The notes under the pieces were generated by a model. The model was given only the letters and a program-made list of their open reading frames with translations. It was not told the origin of the DNA and ran no database searches. A stretch of DNA of 64,000 bases. Origin: Solirubrum sp044628455 (lineage in GTDB: Bacteria; Bacteroidota; Bacteroidia; Cytophagales; Hymenobacteraceae). Positions 1 through 7,955 of the stretch are shown here, piece after piece. The stretch lies in contig NZ_JBIYZW010000001.1 of the NCBI RefSeq assembly GCF_044628455.1, positions 1,364,001 through 1,428,000 on the forward strand. The letters are read 5' to 3'. Within the stretch, counting starts at the first letter, position 1; each line of letters starts with the position of its first letter. A program made the position numbers and the translations under genes.

Positions 1-634
1 CGCCGCCGTCGCCGAGCGCGCCCAGGTTCTTCGACGGAAAAAACGAGGTCGTGCCCACTTCCCCCACCGTGCCGGCGGGCTGGGTGCTGCCGTCGGGAAA
101 CTGCCAGGTAGCCCCGATAGCCTGGGCGGTGTCTTCGATCAGGGCCAGCCCATGCTGCCGGGCCAGGGCGCGCAGGGCCGTCAGGTCGGCGCACTGCCCG
201 TAGAGGTGCACCGCCATGATGGCGCGGGTGCGCGGACCGATGGCGGCTTCGGCGGCGGCGGGGTCGAGGTTGAAGGTGAGCGGGTCTACCTCGGCCAATA
301 CCGGCCGCAGGCCCAGGATGGCGGCAGCTTCGGCGGTGGCCACGTAGGTAAAGGCCGGCACAATGACCTCGTCGCCGGGCTGCAACTCCAGGGCCATCAG
401 GGCCAGCTGCAGCGCGTCGGTGCCGTTGGCGCAGGGCACCACGTGGGCGCCATCCAGGTACTGGCTCAGCTCGGCAGCGAAGTGCTGCACATCGGGCCCC
501 TGAATGAAGGCGCCTTCCCGCAGCACGCGCTGCAGGGCCGCATCCAGCTCGGGCTGAATGGCCGCGTGCTGGGCGGGCAGATCGAGCAAGCGAATGGGGG
601 CGGGCGAAACCAGACGAGGAGCAGAAACGGGCAC
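1..634 (-). CDS. DegT/DnrJ/EryC1 family PLP-dependent sugar aminotransferase (3' part outside window)
   Basis: Only the N-terminal 211 codons are present; the gene runs off the left edge. The reading frame gives LLDLPAQHAAIQPELDAAL, then REGAFIQGPDVQ, CANGTDALQLALMAL (PLP-phosphate loop), GDEVIVPAFTYVATAEA and, near the edge, the start of the FFPSKNLGALGDGG segment that holds the Schiff-base lysine in this family. Known members transaminate nucleotide-linked keto-sugars for cell-surface polysaccharides or O-antigen. The GTG at 632-634 is chosen as start because it precedes the conserved N-terminus and lies 27 bases downstream of a good Bacteroidota -7 element (661-668); no ATG is available in frame. 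The exact substrate cannot be told from this part. Confidence 0.88.
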   Translation of the reverse strand, partial: MPVSAPRLVSPAPIRLLDLPAQHAAIQPELDAALQRVLREGAFIQGPDVQHFAAELSQYLDGAHVVPCANGTDALQLALMALELQPGDEVIVPAFTYVATAEAAAILGLRPVLAEVDPLTFNLDPAAAEAAIGPRTRAIMAVHLYGQCADLTALRALARQHGLALIEDTAQAIGATWQFPDGSTQPAGTVGEVGTTSFFPSKNLGALGDGG

Positions 635-660
635 GGGACGGGGCTTGAGCGGTGAACGGC

Positions 661-668
661 CAAAGATA
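661..668 (-). promoter_or_regulatory. Bacteroidota -7 promoter element of the aminotransferase gene
   Basis: The minus strand reads TATCTTTG, a full match to the TAnnTTTG -7 consensus of Bacteroidota housekeeping sigma factor. It would give a short 5' leader before the GTG start at 634. No clear -33 TTG element was seen at the expected distance. Confidence 0.6.
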
Positions 669-830
669 GGGCACCGCGGCTCCGGCCGATGCCCCGCGTT
701 TATGGCCTTGCCGGGTTTCTATATTGCAGCGCGCATATACGCAACCCGCTATGTGCGCCCTGCGTTAAGCCGGCCAAACGCCCCGCTCCTTGCCGCGCGG
801 GGTTTCCTTCCCACGCACACCGTTTTTGCC

Positions 831-1748
831 ATGTTTAAGAAAACCCTCACCATTCAGGCCCTGGCCCTGCTGCTGCTCGGCGGCAGCGTGGCCTTTAGCA
901 CCTCCAGCTGCTCCGACGCCAACCGCCAGGAAGCCAGCGCCGAAACCGATGCGGCCTACAACGACTTCAAGGACTTCGTAGCCCGCACCGAGGCCGACGT
1001 GGAAAAAGCATCGAGCAAGACCGAAGCCCAGTGGACCGACGAAACCGCCCAGCTCAAGAGCGACTACGATACCAAAGTAGCCCTGCTGGAAGCTGATATG
1101 TCGAACTGGGACGATGCGCGCAAAACCGAGTATGAGCAGCTGAAAACCCGCTACACTACCGCCTACGACGCCCGCGAGGCCGCCTACCGCGGCAGCATGA
1201 GCGCCGGGGGCATGAGCGCCGGCAGCGGCGCCCCCGCCAAGCTGGGCAAGTACTACAAGCCCGCCGCTACCACCCCCTCGGCCGGCCTTACCGCCGCCAA
1301 TGCCCGCCAGACCTACGAGGACTTCCTGAAGATGGTGAAGCAGAATGAGGACCGCTACGACATCGACGACTGGCGCAACGTCAACGCCGAGTGGCGCGCC
1401 CTGGACGAGGCCTACGACCGCGTGAAGGGCGACATCCCGGCCAAAGACCTGGCAGAAATCCAGAAGGAAAAGCTGAAGTACGCGGCCTTTAAGTCCTACG
1501 ACAAGGCGGAAGCCCGCACCGCCCAGGGCGCCGACGCCGTGTCGGGCGCGGCCAGTGACGTGGAAGCCGGCACCCGCGACGAGCGGCAGGCCGTAGGTAC
1601 GGCCGCCGCCAACACCGCCTCCGACGTGAAAGACGCCGGCAAATCGGTGGGCCAGAAAATCGGCAACGCCGCCCAGAAAGTCGGCGAGAAAACCAAGGAA
1701 GGCTACAAGGAAGTGAAGTCGGAAGTCAAAAACACCGACAACGACTAA
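831..1748 (+). CDS. Lipoprotein with coiled-coil and LEA-like C-terminal repeats, function unknown
   Basis: A 305-residue protein starting MFKKTLTIQALALLLLGG. The signal peptide ends in a lipobox-like FSTSSC, with Cys27 as probable lipidation site. Residues about 30-120 are rich in Glu/Lys/Ala and look like a helical coiled coil. A low-complexity Gly/Ser/Ala stretch follows near 120-135, then a second helical block. The C-terminal 70 residues carry repeated Ala/Asp/Lys/Gly segments (SDVKDAGKSVGQKIGNAAQK) resembling LEA or apolipoprotein-like stress proteins. The ATG at 831 is preferred over upstream in-frame codons because it begins the signal peptide. It stands alone, convergent with the glycosyltransferase. 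I do not recognise a named family. Confidence 0.8.
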   Translation: MFKKTLTIQALALLLLGGSVAFSTSSCSDANRQEASAETDAAYNDFKDFVARTEADVEKASSKTEAQWTDETAQLKSDYDTKVALLEADMSNWDDARKTEYEQLKTRYTTAYDAREAAYRGSMSAGGMSAGSGAPAKLGKYYKPAATTPSAGLTAANARQTYEDFLKMVKQNEDRYDIDDWRNVNAEWRALDEAYDRVKGDIPAKDLAEIQKEKLKYAAFKSYDKAEARTAQGADAVSGAASDVEAGTRDERQAVGTAAANTASDVKDAGKSVGQKIGNAAQKVGEKTKEGYKEVKSEVKNTDND

Positions 1749-1771
1749 TCACGGCTTCCTCCGGGTTTTTG

Positions 1772-1828
1772 GCTACGCCGACCTTCGGTTCAGATGCCCA
1801 CGGATTTTAGCTTCGCTGACCTTCGGTT
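1772..1828. repeat. Short direct repeat, two copies
   Basis: Two near-identical 19-base copies, GCTACGCCGACCTTCGGTT at 1772-1790 and a two-mismatch copy at 1810-1828, lie between two convergent genes. A related stretch occurs inside the hairpin at 20102-20141, so this word is part of a dispersed family. Confidence 0.6.
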
Positions 1829-1849
1829 GTGGACAATTGTTCGGATTTG

Positions 1850-1878
1850 AAAAAGCCCCGCCTCGGCGGGGCTTTTTT
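1850..1878. terminator. Bidirectional intrinsic terminator
   Basis: AAAAAGCCCCGCC and GGCGGGGCTTTTTT form a GC-rich hairpin flanked by A and T runs on both sides. It sits between the convergent lipoprotein and glycosyltransferase genes and can serve both. Confidence 0.88.
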
Positions 1879-1896
1879 GTGGCCGTAAGTAGCTGG

Positions 1897-2790
1897 TTAG
1901 CGCCACTCCAGCAGCAGCCAATAGAGCTTCAGCGCGTCGAAGGCGCGCAGGCTGGGGCGGGCCGAAAGCAGGTTGGCTTCGAGCCGGGGGGCGGCGGCTG
2001 CCAGGGCGCGGCGGGCGGCGCCAGCCAGACCCAGGCGGCGCAGGCGCAGGGCCGCCTGCACCAGGCGGGTGTCGGCCCCCAGGCCCGCACGGCGGTAGAG
2101 CCCGGCCAGGTTGCGCACCGCGTCGCGGGACTTGCGCAGAAACGCCTCGGCCGGCTCCAGCCCGTCGTGGCACACGGGGTTGTCGAGGTGCCGGATGGGC
2201 ACGGCCGCCTGCCGCAGCAGCCAGCCAAACTGGGTGTCCTCGTGGCCGTAGCGGGTGAGGCTTTCATCGAGTCCGAACCGGCGGAACACCTCGGCGCGGA
2301 TGAGCAGGTTGTTGATGGTCAGCTGGGCGTAGGGCTGCTGCTGCCGCAGCCGGGCCGGGCGGGCTTCGCGCTGCCGGCCGTAGTGCCAGCGCAGGTACAG
2401 CGCCGGCTCGGGGGGCGGCAGGGCTTCGTAGCAGGTGCCACCCACCAGTACCGGCGCCTCAGCCACCGCGGCGGCGTAGCGGGCCAGAAACTGCGCGTCG
2501 GGCAGCAGGCTGTCGTTGTCGAGCAGCAGCAGCCAGGGGTAGCGGGCCTGGGCCACCAGGCGGTTGCGCACGGCGGCGCGGCCCACGTTCTGCGGCAGTT
2601 CTTCGTACTCCACGCCCTCGAGCCGGGCCAGGGCGCGGTTCTGCTTGCGCAGCGTGGTCGAGCCGTCGTCGAGCAGCCGAATTTCGACGGGGCCGGGCCA
2701 GGCCGCAACCTGCGCCAGCAACTGGCCCACCAATTCTTCCACTGCCCGGTTGTACACCGGAATCAGCACCGACAGGCCCGGGGATTTCAC
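1897..2790 (-). CDS. Family 2 glycosyltransferase
   Basis: A 297-residue cytosolic enzyme with the GT-A fold signature. The N-terminal LSVLIPVYNR opens the nucleotide-binding fold, LLDDGST (about 39-45) gives the first Asp pair, LLLLDNDSLLP (about 88-98) carries the DxD-like metal site, and YGHEDTQFGWLL supplies the ED catalytic-base motif. It probably transfers a sugar from a nucleotide donor to a lipid or polysaccharide acceptor; donor and acceptor cannot be read from sequence. No membrane segments are seen. The start is the only ATG ahead of the first strand. It faces the lipoprotein gene across a shared terminator. Confidence 0.88.
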   Translation of the reverse strand: MKSPGLSVLIPVYNRAVEELVGQLLAQVAAWPGPVEIRLLDDGSTTLRKQNRALARLEGVEYEELPQNVGRAAVRNRLVAQARYPWLLLLDNDSLLPDAQFLARYAAAVAEAPVLVGGTCYEALPPPEPALYLRWHYGRQREARPARLRQQQPYAQLTINNLLIRAEVFRRFGLDESLTRYGHEDTQFGWLLRQAAVPIRHLDNPVCHDGLEPAEAFLRKSRDAVRNLAGLYRRAGLGADTRLVQAALRLRRLGLAGAARRALAAAAPRLEANLLSARPSLRAFDALKLYWLLLEWR

Positions 2791-2895
2791 TTAACTGATT
2801 GTAAATAGGGAACAGAATCCGGGCCGCGGGCAGCGGCCGGGGTGCACCGCCAACATACGGCCGGAAATACGCATTGGATTGGACTTGGGCTGGGT

Positions 2896-3606
<711 letters not shown>

Positions 3607-3611
3607 GGCGG

Positions 3612-3824
3612 GTAGGTCTTAGGAACTTAGGGGTTAGGTTTTTACGGGCCAGCAGTGGAAGAGCCGGACGCGGGCTACCGGGGCCAACCCGCAGCGCGCC
3701 AGCCGCTAAGAGCCTCCGCCACCGCTTTCCCGCAATGCTGCCTCAGGCATCGGAGCTGACTTTCTACCAGCAGCAATCGGGGTGTCTCAGCGACCCGAAG
3801 CCCTAACACCTAAGCCCTAACTAA
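3612..3824. repeat. Intergenic inverted repeat built of TTAGG-type words
   Basis: The left arm (3613-3645) strings together TAGG words (CTTAGGAACTTAGGGGTTAGG); the right arm (3800-3824) strings the complementary CCTAA words. About 155 bases of ordinary-looking GC-rich sequence separate the arms. The right arm overlaps the stop codon of the following minus-strand gene. The same word family recurs at 39394-39478, 41662-41801 and 57317-57345. Confidence 0.7.
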
Positions 3825-4024
3825 ATAGCCAGCGGCTGCAGCTTGCCGAATTCCAGCTGCTCGATGAGGGCGGCCAGTTCCACTTCCTTGCCTTCGAGGC
3901 CGTAGCGGTGCAAATCCTTTAGCGGACGGTCGGCGCGGAAGTAGGCAATGAGCACGAAGTCCTGGTCGCGGAGCTGGATGTAGTCCGGAATCTTGGCCTT
4001 GCCTTTGACTTTGATGATGTACAT
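3821..4024 (-). CDS. Small conserved-looking protein, function unknown
   Basis: A 67-residue protein, MYIIKVKGKAKIPDYIQLRD onward, ending in a predicted helix (EVELAALIEQLEFGKLQPLAI). The composition is normal for a soluble globular or swapped-strand protein, with no signal peptide. The ATG at 4022-4024 is chosen because upstream in-frame codons translate the low-complexity repeat at 4031-4110. It lies downstream of the aldolase gene on the same strand, separated only by that repeat, so co-transcription is plausible. I do not recognise the family. Confidence 0.65.
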   Translation of the reverse strand: MYIIKVKGKAKIPDYIQLRDQDFVLIAYFRADRPLKDLHRYGLEGKEVELAALIEQLEFGKLQPLAI

Positions 4025-4030
4025 GGGCTG

Positions 4031-4110
4031 AATGTGGGAAATGTGAAAATGTGAAAAATGTGAAAACGGCTGTTGGGCCCATTCACCACATTTTTCACAT
4101 TTCACACATT
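4031..4110. repeat. Inverted repeat of ATGTGAAA-type words
   Basis: The left arm repeats (A)ATGTGAAA four times (4031-4066); the right arm (4081-4110) carries the complement, TTTCACAT-type words, closing a hairpin over a GC loop. It fills nearly the whole gap between the aldolase stop (4116) and the small downstream gene. Confidence 0.75.
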
Positions 4111-4115
4111 AGCAT

Positions 4116-4772
4116 TTACGCGTTGACTTTCTTGTGGTCGGCCAGGAACTGGGCCAGGCCTTTGTCGGTGAGCGGGTGGTTGAGCAGGCCGGTGATAACC
4201 GCCAGCGGGCAGGTCACCACGTCGGCCCCGATTTCGGCGCACTGCAGCAGGTGCGGCACGTGGCGCACCGAGGCGGCCAGCACCTGCGTGGGGTAGCCGT
4301 AGTTGCCGAAAATCTGCACGATCTGCTCGATCAGCTGCACGCCGTCGTGGCCGATGTCGTCGAGGCGGCCCACGAAGGGCGACACGTAGGTGGCGCCGGC
4401 CTTGGCGGCCAGCAGGGCCTGCCCGGCGGTAAACACCAGCGTGCAGTTGGTTTTGATGCCTTTCTCGGAGAAGTAGCGGATGGCCTTCACGCCGTCGCGC
4501 GTCATGGGCACCTTCACCACGATGTTGGGGTGCAGCTCGGCCAGGGCCTCGCCCTCGGTCACCATGCCGTCGAAGTCCACGGCAATGACTTCGGCTGACA
4601 CGTCGCCGTCAACCATTTCGCAGATCTGGCGGTAGTGGGCCATTACTGCGTCGGTCCCCTTGATGCCTTCCTTGGCCATCAGCGAGGGGTTGGTGGTTAC
4701 GCCGTCGAGCACACCCAGCTCCACGGCTTCCTGAATGTCCTTCAGGTTGGCGGTGTCAATGAAAAACTTCAT
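4116..4772 (-). CDS. fsa: Transaldolase-like fructose-6-phosphate aldolase
   Basis: A 218-residue protein of the short transaldolase/FSA (TalC/MipB) family, full length. MKFFIDTANL, GVTTNPSLMAKEG, VVKVPMT (Schiff-base Lys87), KTNCTLVFTAGQALLAAKAG, YVSPFVGRLDD and the C-terminal GADVVTCPLAVI are diagnostic. The family either cleaves fructose 6-phosphate to dihydroxyacetone and glyceraldehyde 3-phosphate or acts as transaldolase in the pentose phosphate pathway; sequence alone does not settle which, and many Bacteroidota annotate it as transaldolase. A -7 promoter element lies about 34 bases upstream at 4806-4813. Confidence 0.93.
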   Translation of the reverse strand: MKFFIDTANLKDIQEAVELGVLDGVTTNPSLMAKEGIKGTDAVMAHYRQICEMVDGDVSAEVIAVDFDGMVTEGEALAELHPNIVVKVPMTRDGVKAIRYFSEKGIKTNCTLVFTAGQALLAAKAGATYVSPFVGRLDDIGHDGVQLIEQIVQIFGNYGYPTQVLAASVRHVPHLLQCAEIGADVVTCPLAVITGLLNHPLTDKGLAQFLADHKKVNA

Positions 4773-4805
4773 CCGAAAGAGAAACGCTTAAAACGAAAAC
4801 TGCCC

Positions 4806-4840
4806 CAAAGGTAGCCGATTGCAAACGAAGGCAACGCACC
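4806..4840 (-). promoter_or_regulatory. Bacteroidota promoter of the aldolase gene
   Basis: The minus strand reads TACCTTTG (4806-4813). A TTG lies about 20 bases upstream, the spacing expected for the -33 element. The predicted transcript starts roughly 30 bases before the ATG at 4772. Confidence 0.6.
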
Positions 4841-4871
4841 TCGGAGCAACGACCATACCTGGGGCAGGGAC

Positions 4872-4969
4872 AAAAAAAAGCGAACCAGTATCGCACCGCA
4901 TCAACCGCCTGCCCTTGCTACCTTCCGGTCCTGGGGGAGTTCAGCGGGAGCTGGTCGTACTGATTCGCC
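4872..4969 (-). ncRNA. ffs: Small signal recognition particle RNA (4.5S-type)
   Basis: The minus strand carries the universally conserved SRP domain IV: CAGGACCGGAAGGTAGCAAG (within 4914-4934), i.e. the GGAA tetraloop and the asymmetric loop that bind Ffh. The ends pair as GCGAATCAGTA with TACTGGTTCGC (one G-U pair), giving a single rod of about 90 nt, followed by eight T residues (4872-4879) as terminator. A Bacteroidota -7 element TACCTTTG sits at 4974-4981, placing the transcription start just before the stem. The RNA pairs with Ffh to target nascent membrane proteins. It occupies what would otherwise be an empty gap between fsa and an outer-membrane protein gene. Confidence 0.93.
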
Positions 4970-4973
4970 GGCA

Positions 4974-5005
4974 CAAAGGTAAGCCGCGGCAGCCGGCTTT
5001 TGCAA
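4974..5005 (-). promoter_or_regulatory. Promoter of the SRP RNA gene
   Basis: TACCTTTG on the minus strand (4974-4981) with a TTG at 5003-5005, 21 bases upstream. The start of the RNA stem at about 4968 fits a start site a few bases after the -7 element. Confidence 0.7.
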
Positions 5006-5038
5006 GCCCGCCGCCGTTTTTTGCGGTTTTGGGCCCAA

Positions 5039-5764
5039 TTAATCGTAGTGCGGCGCCACGCGCAGGGCCAAAGCCAGACTGAACTGGCTGGCGTAGTGCG
5101 GGAAAGCGTACTGTTGACCGTCGAGCTCAATTTCCGAAGCTACGTTCAGCAGGCTGCGCTCGTAGCGCCCGGTGAAGGTGACGCGGCCCATGGCCAGCCC
5201 GCCGCCCAGCTGCACGCCCAGCCCCGGCCGGCGCATGCTGCGGTCGATGCTGTCGACGATGCGCCGGGCATGGTCCTGCTGCTGCCGCTCGTAGCCGGTG
5301 GGAATGCGCTGCGAGAGCACCGGCCCGGCCAGCAGCAGGCCGTGGCGGCCAATGCGCCGGCCCAGCGGCAGGGCCACGTTCAGGCGCTGCCAGTCCTGGG
5401 TGGCCTGCATGGTCTGGAAATCGGTTGGGCCCGGGGTGCCCGGCAGCGGCAGCTGGGGCCCCAGCAGGTTGGTGACGTGGTGCCAGGTCTGGCTGCGCGA
5501 GTAGCTGAGCTCGGGCTGCACAAACCAGCGGCGCTGGCGGTTGAAGGTGTAGCGCAGCCAGCCGCCCATGCGGAAGCCCATGGCCGGAGTAGTGGCCTGG
5601 GGCACCACGCGGTAGTGGCCCACGCGGTAGAGCGGGCGCGGACTGGTTACCCGGAAAAAGTCGTGGCCGATGAGCATGCCGCCCTGCCAGTGCGAGAAGG
5701 GCGGCGGGTCGAGGGCGTGGGCAGCGGGGCTGAGGGCAAGCAGGAGGAATAGTAGTTTTTTCAA
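5039..5764 (-). CDS. Outer-membrane beta-barrel protein, function unknown
   Basis: A secreted protein whose mature part alternates polar and aromatic residues as in porin-like eight-strand barrels (for example WFVQPELSYSR, GLGVQLGGGLAMGRVTFTGRYERSL). It ends in repeated hydrophobic strands (FSLALALRV). The signal peptide is KKLLFLLLALSPAAHA. The best start is the TTG at 5762-5764 directly before that signal peptide (241 aa); an upstream ATG at 5830 would add 22 residues that look unlike a signal sequence. It resembles the type IX-associated outer-membrane beta-barrel proteins common in Bacteroidota, but no specific role can be assigned. Confidence 0.75.
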   Translation of the reverse strand: MKKLLFLLLALSPAAHALDPPPFSHWQGGMLIGHDFFRVTSPRPLYRVGHYRVVPQATTPAMGFRMGGWLRYTFNRQRRWFVQPELSYSRSQTWHHVTNLLGPQLPLPGTPGPTDFQTMQATQDWQRLNVALPLGRRIGRHGLLLAGPVLSQRIPTGYERQQQDHARRIVDSIDRSMRRPGLGVQLGGGLAMGRVTFTGRYERSLLNVASEIELDGQQYAFPHYASQFSLALALRVAPHYD

Positions 5765-5926
5765 GCGAAAAGCAGGCAGGCAGTTTGCGGGACGTTGCTT
5801 AAAAAAACAAAACCCCGGCCGCTTAGCCAAGCTTCCGACTTCACTTTTAGCGCTTTATTGAATAAATAACGCCCCATATTTTTCCAATCCAACTCCCGGT
5901 GGCGGGCCGCTTTCAGCCGGCGCGGG

Positions 5927-5958
5927 TTGCATGATGGCGCGCGGGCGGCCTACCTTTG
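5927..5958 (+). promoter_or_regulatory. guaA promoter, nearly leaderless
   Basis: TTG at 5927-5929, a 21-base spacer and TACCTTTG at 5951-5958. The guaA ATG follows only three bases later (5962), so the mRNA probably begins at or within a few bases of the start codon. Confidence 0.7.
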
Positions 5959-5961
5959 CCC

Positions 5962-7494
5962 ATGCCTCAACAGATTCTGATCCTAGATTTTGGGTCGCAG
6001 TACACGCAGCTCATCGCGCGGCGCATCCGCGAGCTGAACGTCTTCTGCGAAATTCACCCTTACACGCACGCCCCGGACCTCACTGAGGATATCCGGGGCG
6101 TCGTGCTTTCGGGCAGTCCGTGCTCGGTGCGCGACCCCGAAGCACCCAACCCCGACCTGAGCCGGTACCTGGGCCGGGTGCCGGTGCTGGGCGTGTGCTA
6201 CGGCGCGCAGCTGCTGGCCCAGCAGGGCGGCGGCGAAGTGCTGCCGGCCACCATCCGCGAGTACGGCCGCGCCCGTCTCCACCACATCGAGCAAGCCAGC
6301 CCGCTGCTGCGGGGCCTGAACCTGGATTCGCAGGTATGGATGTCGCACGGCGACACGATCAAGACGCTGCCGGCGGGTTACAACATCATTGCCAGCACCC
6401 CGGAGGTCGAGGTAGCGGCCTACCACATCCAGGGCCAGCCCACCTACGGCATTCAGTTTCACCCCGAGGTGACGCACTCCACCCAGGGCAAGCAGTTGCT
6501 GCGCAACTTCGTGGTCGACATCTGCCAGTGCGCCCAGGACTGGACGCCCGAGCACTACGTGGACACGGCCGTGGCAGCCCTGCAGCGCACCATCGGCGAA
6601 ACCGACCAGGTGATTCTGGGCCTCTCGGGCGGGGTCGACTCCAGCGTGGCGGCCCTGCTGCTGCACCGCGCCATCGGGCCGCGCCTGCACGGCATCTTCG
6701 TCAACAACGGGCTGCTGCGCAAAGATGAGTTCGAGAGCGTGCTGCACTCCTACCAGGGCCTGGGTCTGAACGTGACGGGCGTCGACGCCTCGTCGGAGTT
6801 CTACGCCGCCCTGGCCGGCCTCACCGACCCCGAACTCAAGCGCAAGGCCATCGGGCGCACCTTCATCGAGGTATTCGACCGCGAAGCCCACAAGGTGGAA
6901 GGCGCCACCTGGCTGGCCCAGGGCACCATCTACCCCGACGTGATTGAGTCAGTATCAGTAAAAGGACCCGCGGTGACCATCAAGAGCCACCACAACGTGG
7001 GCGGGCTGCCCGCCCACATGAAGCTGAAGGTGGTGGAGCCGCTGCGCATGCTGTTCAAGGACGAGGTGCGCGAAGTGGGCGAAACCCTGGGGCTGCCCCA
7101 CCACATTCTGCACCGCCACCCCTTCCCTGGCCCCGGCCTGGGCATCCGCATTCTGGGCGACATCACCCCCGAGAAAGTAGACCTGCTGCAGCGCGCCGAC
7201 GCCGTGTTCATCGACGCCCTGCGCCAGCACGGCCTCTACGAAAAGGTGTGGCAGGCCGGCGCCATGCTCTTGCCCGTGCAGAGCGTGGGCGTGATGGGCG
7301 ACGAGCGCACCTACGAGCGGGTGGTAGCCCTGCGCGCCGTCACCAGCGTGGATGGCATGACGGCCGACTGGGCTCACCTGCCCTACGAGTTCCTGGCCGA
7401 GGTATCAAACCGCATCATCAACCAGGTGCGCGGCATTAACCGCGTGGTCTACGACATCAGCTCCAAGCCGCCGGCAACCATCGAGTGGGAATAG
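5962..7494 (+). CDS. guaA: GMP synthase (glutamine-hydrolysing)
   Basis: A 510-residue two-domain enzyme converting XMP, ATP and glutamine to GMP in purine synthesis. The N-terminal class I amidotransferase has the triad Cys79 (GVCYGAQ), His167 and Glu169 (FHPEV). The ATP pyrophosphatase domain carries the P-loop SGGVDSS (222-228). The C-terminal dimerisation domain ends in the invariant PPATIEWE. The ATG at 5962 starts MPQQILILDFGSQYTQLI, the canonical N-terminus. A strong terminator follows. Length and motifs are complete. Confidence 0.98.
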   Translation: MPQQILILDFGSQYTQLIARRIRELNVFCEIHPYTHAPDLTEDIRGVVLSGSPCSVRDPEAPNPDLSRYLGRVPVLGVCYGAQLLAQQGGGEVLPATIREYGRARLHHIEQASPLLRGLNLDSQVWMSHGDTIKTLPAGYNIIASTPEVEVAAYHIQGQPTYGIQFHPEVTHSTQGKQLLRNFVVDICQCAQDWTPEHYVDTAVAALQRTIGETDQVILGLSGGVDSSVAALLLHRAIGPRLHGIFVNNGLLRKDEFESVLHSYQGLGLNVTGVDASSEFYAALAGLTDPELKRKAIGRTFIEVFDREAHKVEGATWLAQGTIYPDVIESVSVKGPAVTIKSHHNVGGLPAHMKLKVVEPLRMLFKDEVREVGETLGLPHHILHRHPFPGPGLGIRILGDITPEKVDLLQRADAVFIDALRQHGLYEKVWQAGAMLLPVQSVGVMGDERTYERVVALRAVTSVDGMTADWAHLPYEFLAEVSNRIINQVRGINRVVYDISSKPPATIEWE

Positions 7495-7520
7495 ACCGGC
7501 CCAGGCGTTGCGGCGTCTGA

Positions 7521-7561
7521 AAACCAAGCGCCGCCCGGCCTACCGGGCGGCGCTTGGTTTT
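7521..7561. terminator. Bidirectional intrinsic terminator after guaA
   Basis: AAACCAAGCGCCGCCCGG pairs with CCGGGCGGCGCTTGGTTT, a long GC stem ending in A and T runs. It serves guaA and the convergent downstream gene. Confidence 0.88.
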
Positions 7562-7571
7562 GCCTGGAACC

Positions 7572-7922
7572 TCAGGTGCCGAAGGGGCAGGAAGTGCAAC
7601 CGCCCGGTAGGTCGTCGTTGAGCGCCGCGTCTGCTGCCAGCAGCAGGGCCGTCAGTTCCAGCAATTCCCACAGTTCCTGCAGCTCCGGGTAGGTAAATAC
7701 CAACGCCAGCTTGTGAGCATCGGTGCGCACGGCCAGGTAACGCAGGTCGGGGTCGGCGGGTGGTACGGTGCGCTGCCACAGTTCGCCGATGCGGGTCTTG
7801 AACCGGGCAAACTCCTCCGTATTGGCGGCCAGGGCCACGGGCCCGACGTTCAGGTACACGTGCCGGGTGCGCAGGCACCAGGCGGTGTAGCCAATGGCGT
7901 TTTGATGAAGTAAATGGGCCAT
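7572..7922 (-). CDS. Conserved hypothetical cytosolic protein
   Basis: A 116-residue protein starting MAHLLHQNAIGYTAWCLR. The central helix-rich part (EEFARFKTRIGELWQRT) and a leucine-rich C-terminal helix (ELQELWELLELTALLLAADA) are followed by a small Cys-containing tail, GGCTSCPFGT. There is no signal peptide. The ATG at 7920-7922 is preferred to a GTG four codons upstream. It lies just downstream of the PepSY and TonB receptor genes on the same strand, so a link to iron handling is possible but unproven. I do not recognise a named family. Confidence 0.7.
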   Translation of the reverse strand: MAHLLHQNAIGYTAWCLRTRHVYLNVGPVALAANTEEFARFKTRIGELWQRTVPPADPDLRYLAVRTDAHKLALVFTYPELQELWELLELTALLLAADAALNDDLPGGCTSCPFGT

Positions 7923-7955
7923 ACGCACTCGCACTGAAAACCCAAGGAAAGGCTT

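Noticed and set aside
3612..3824. Telomere-like or CRISPR-like interpretation of TTAGG words
   Set aside because: Words are short, irregular and arranged as inverted arms; there are no regularly spaced spacers or cas genes, and the DNA is an internal chromosomal region.
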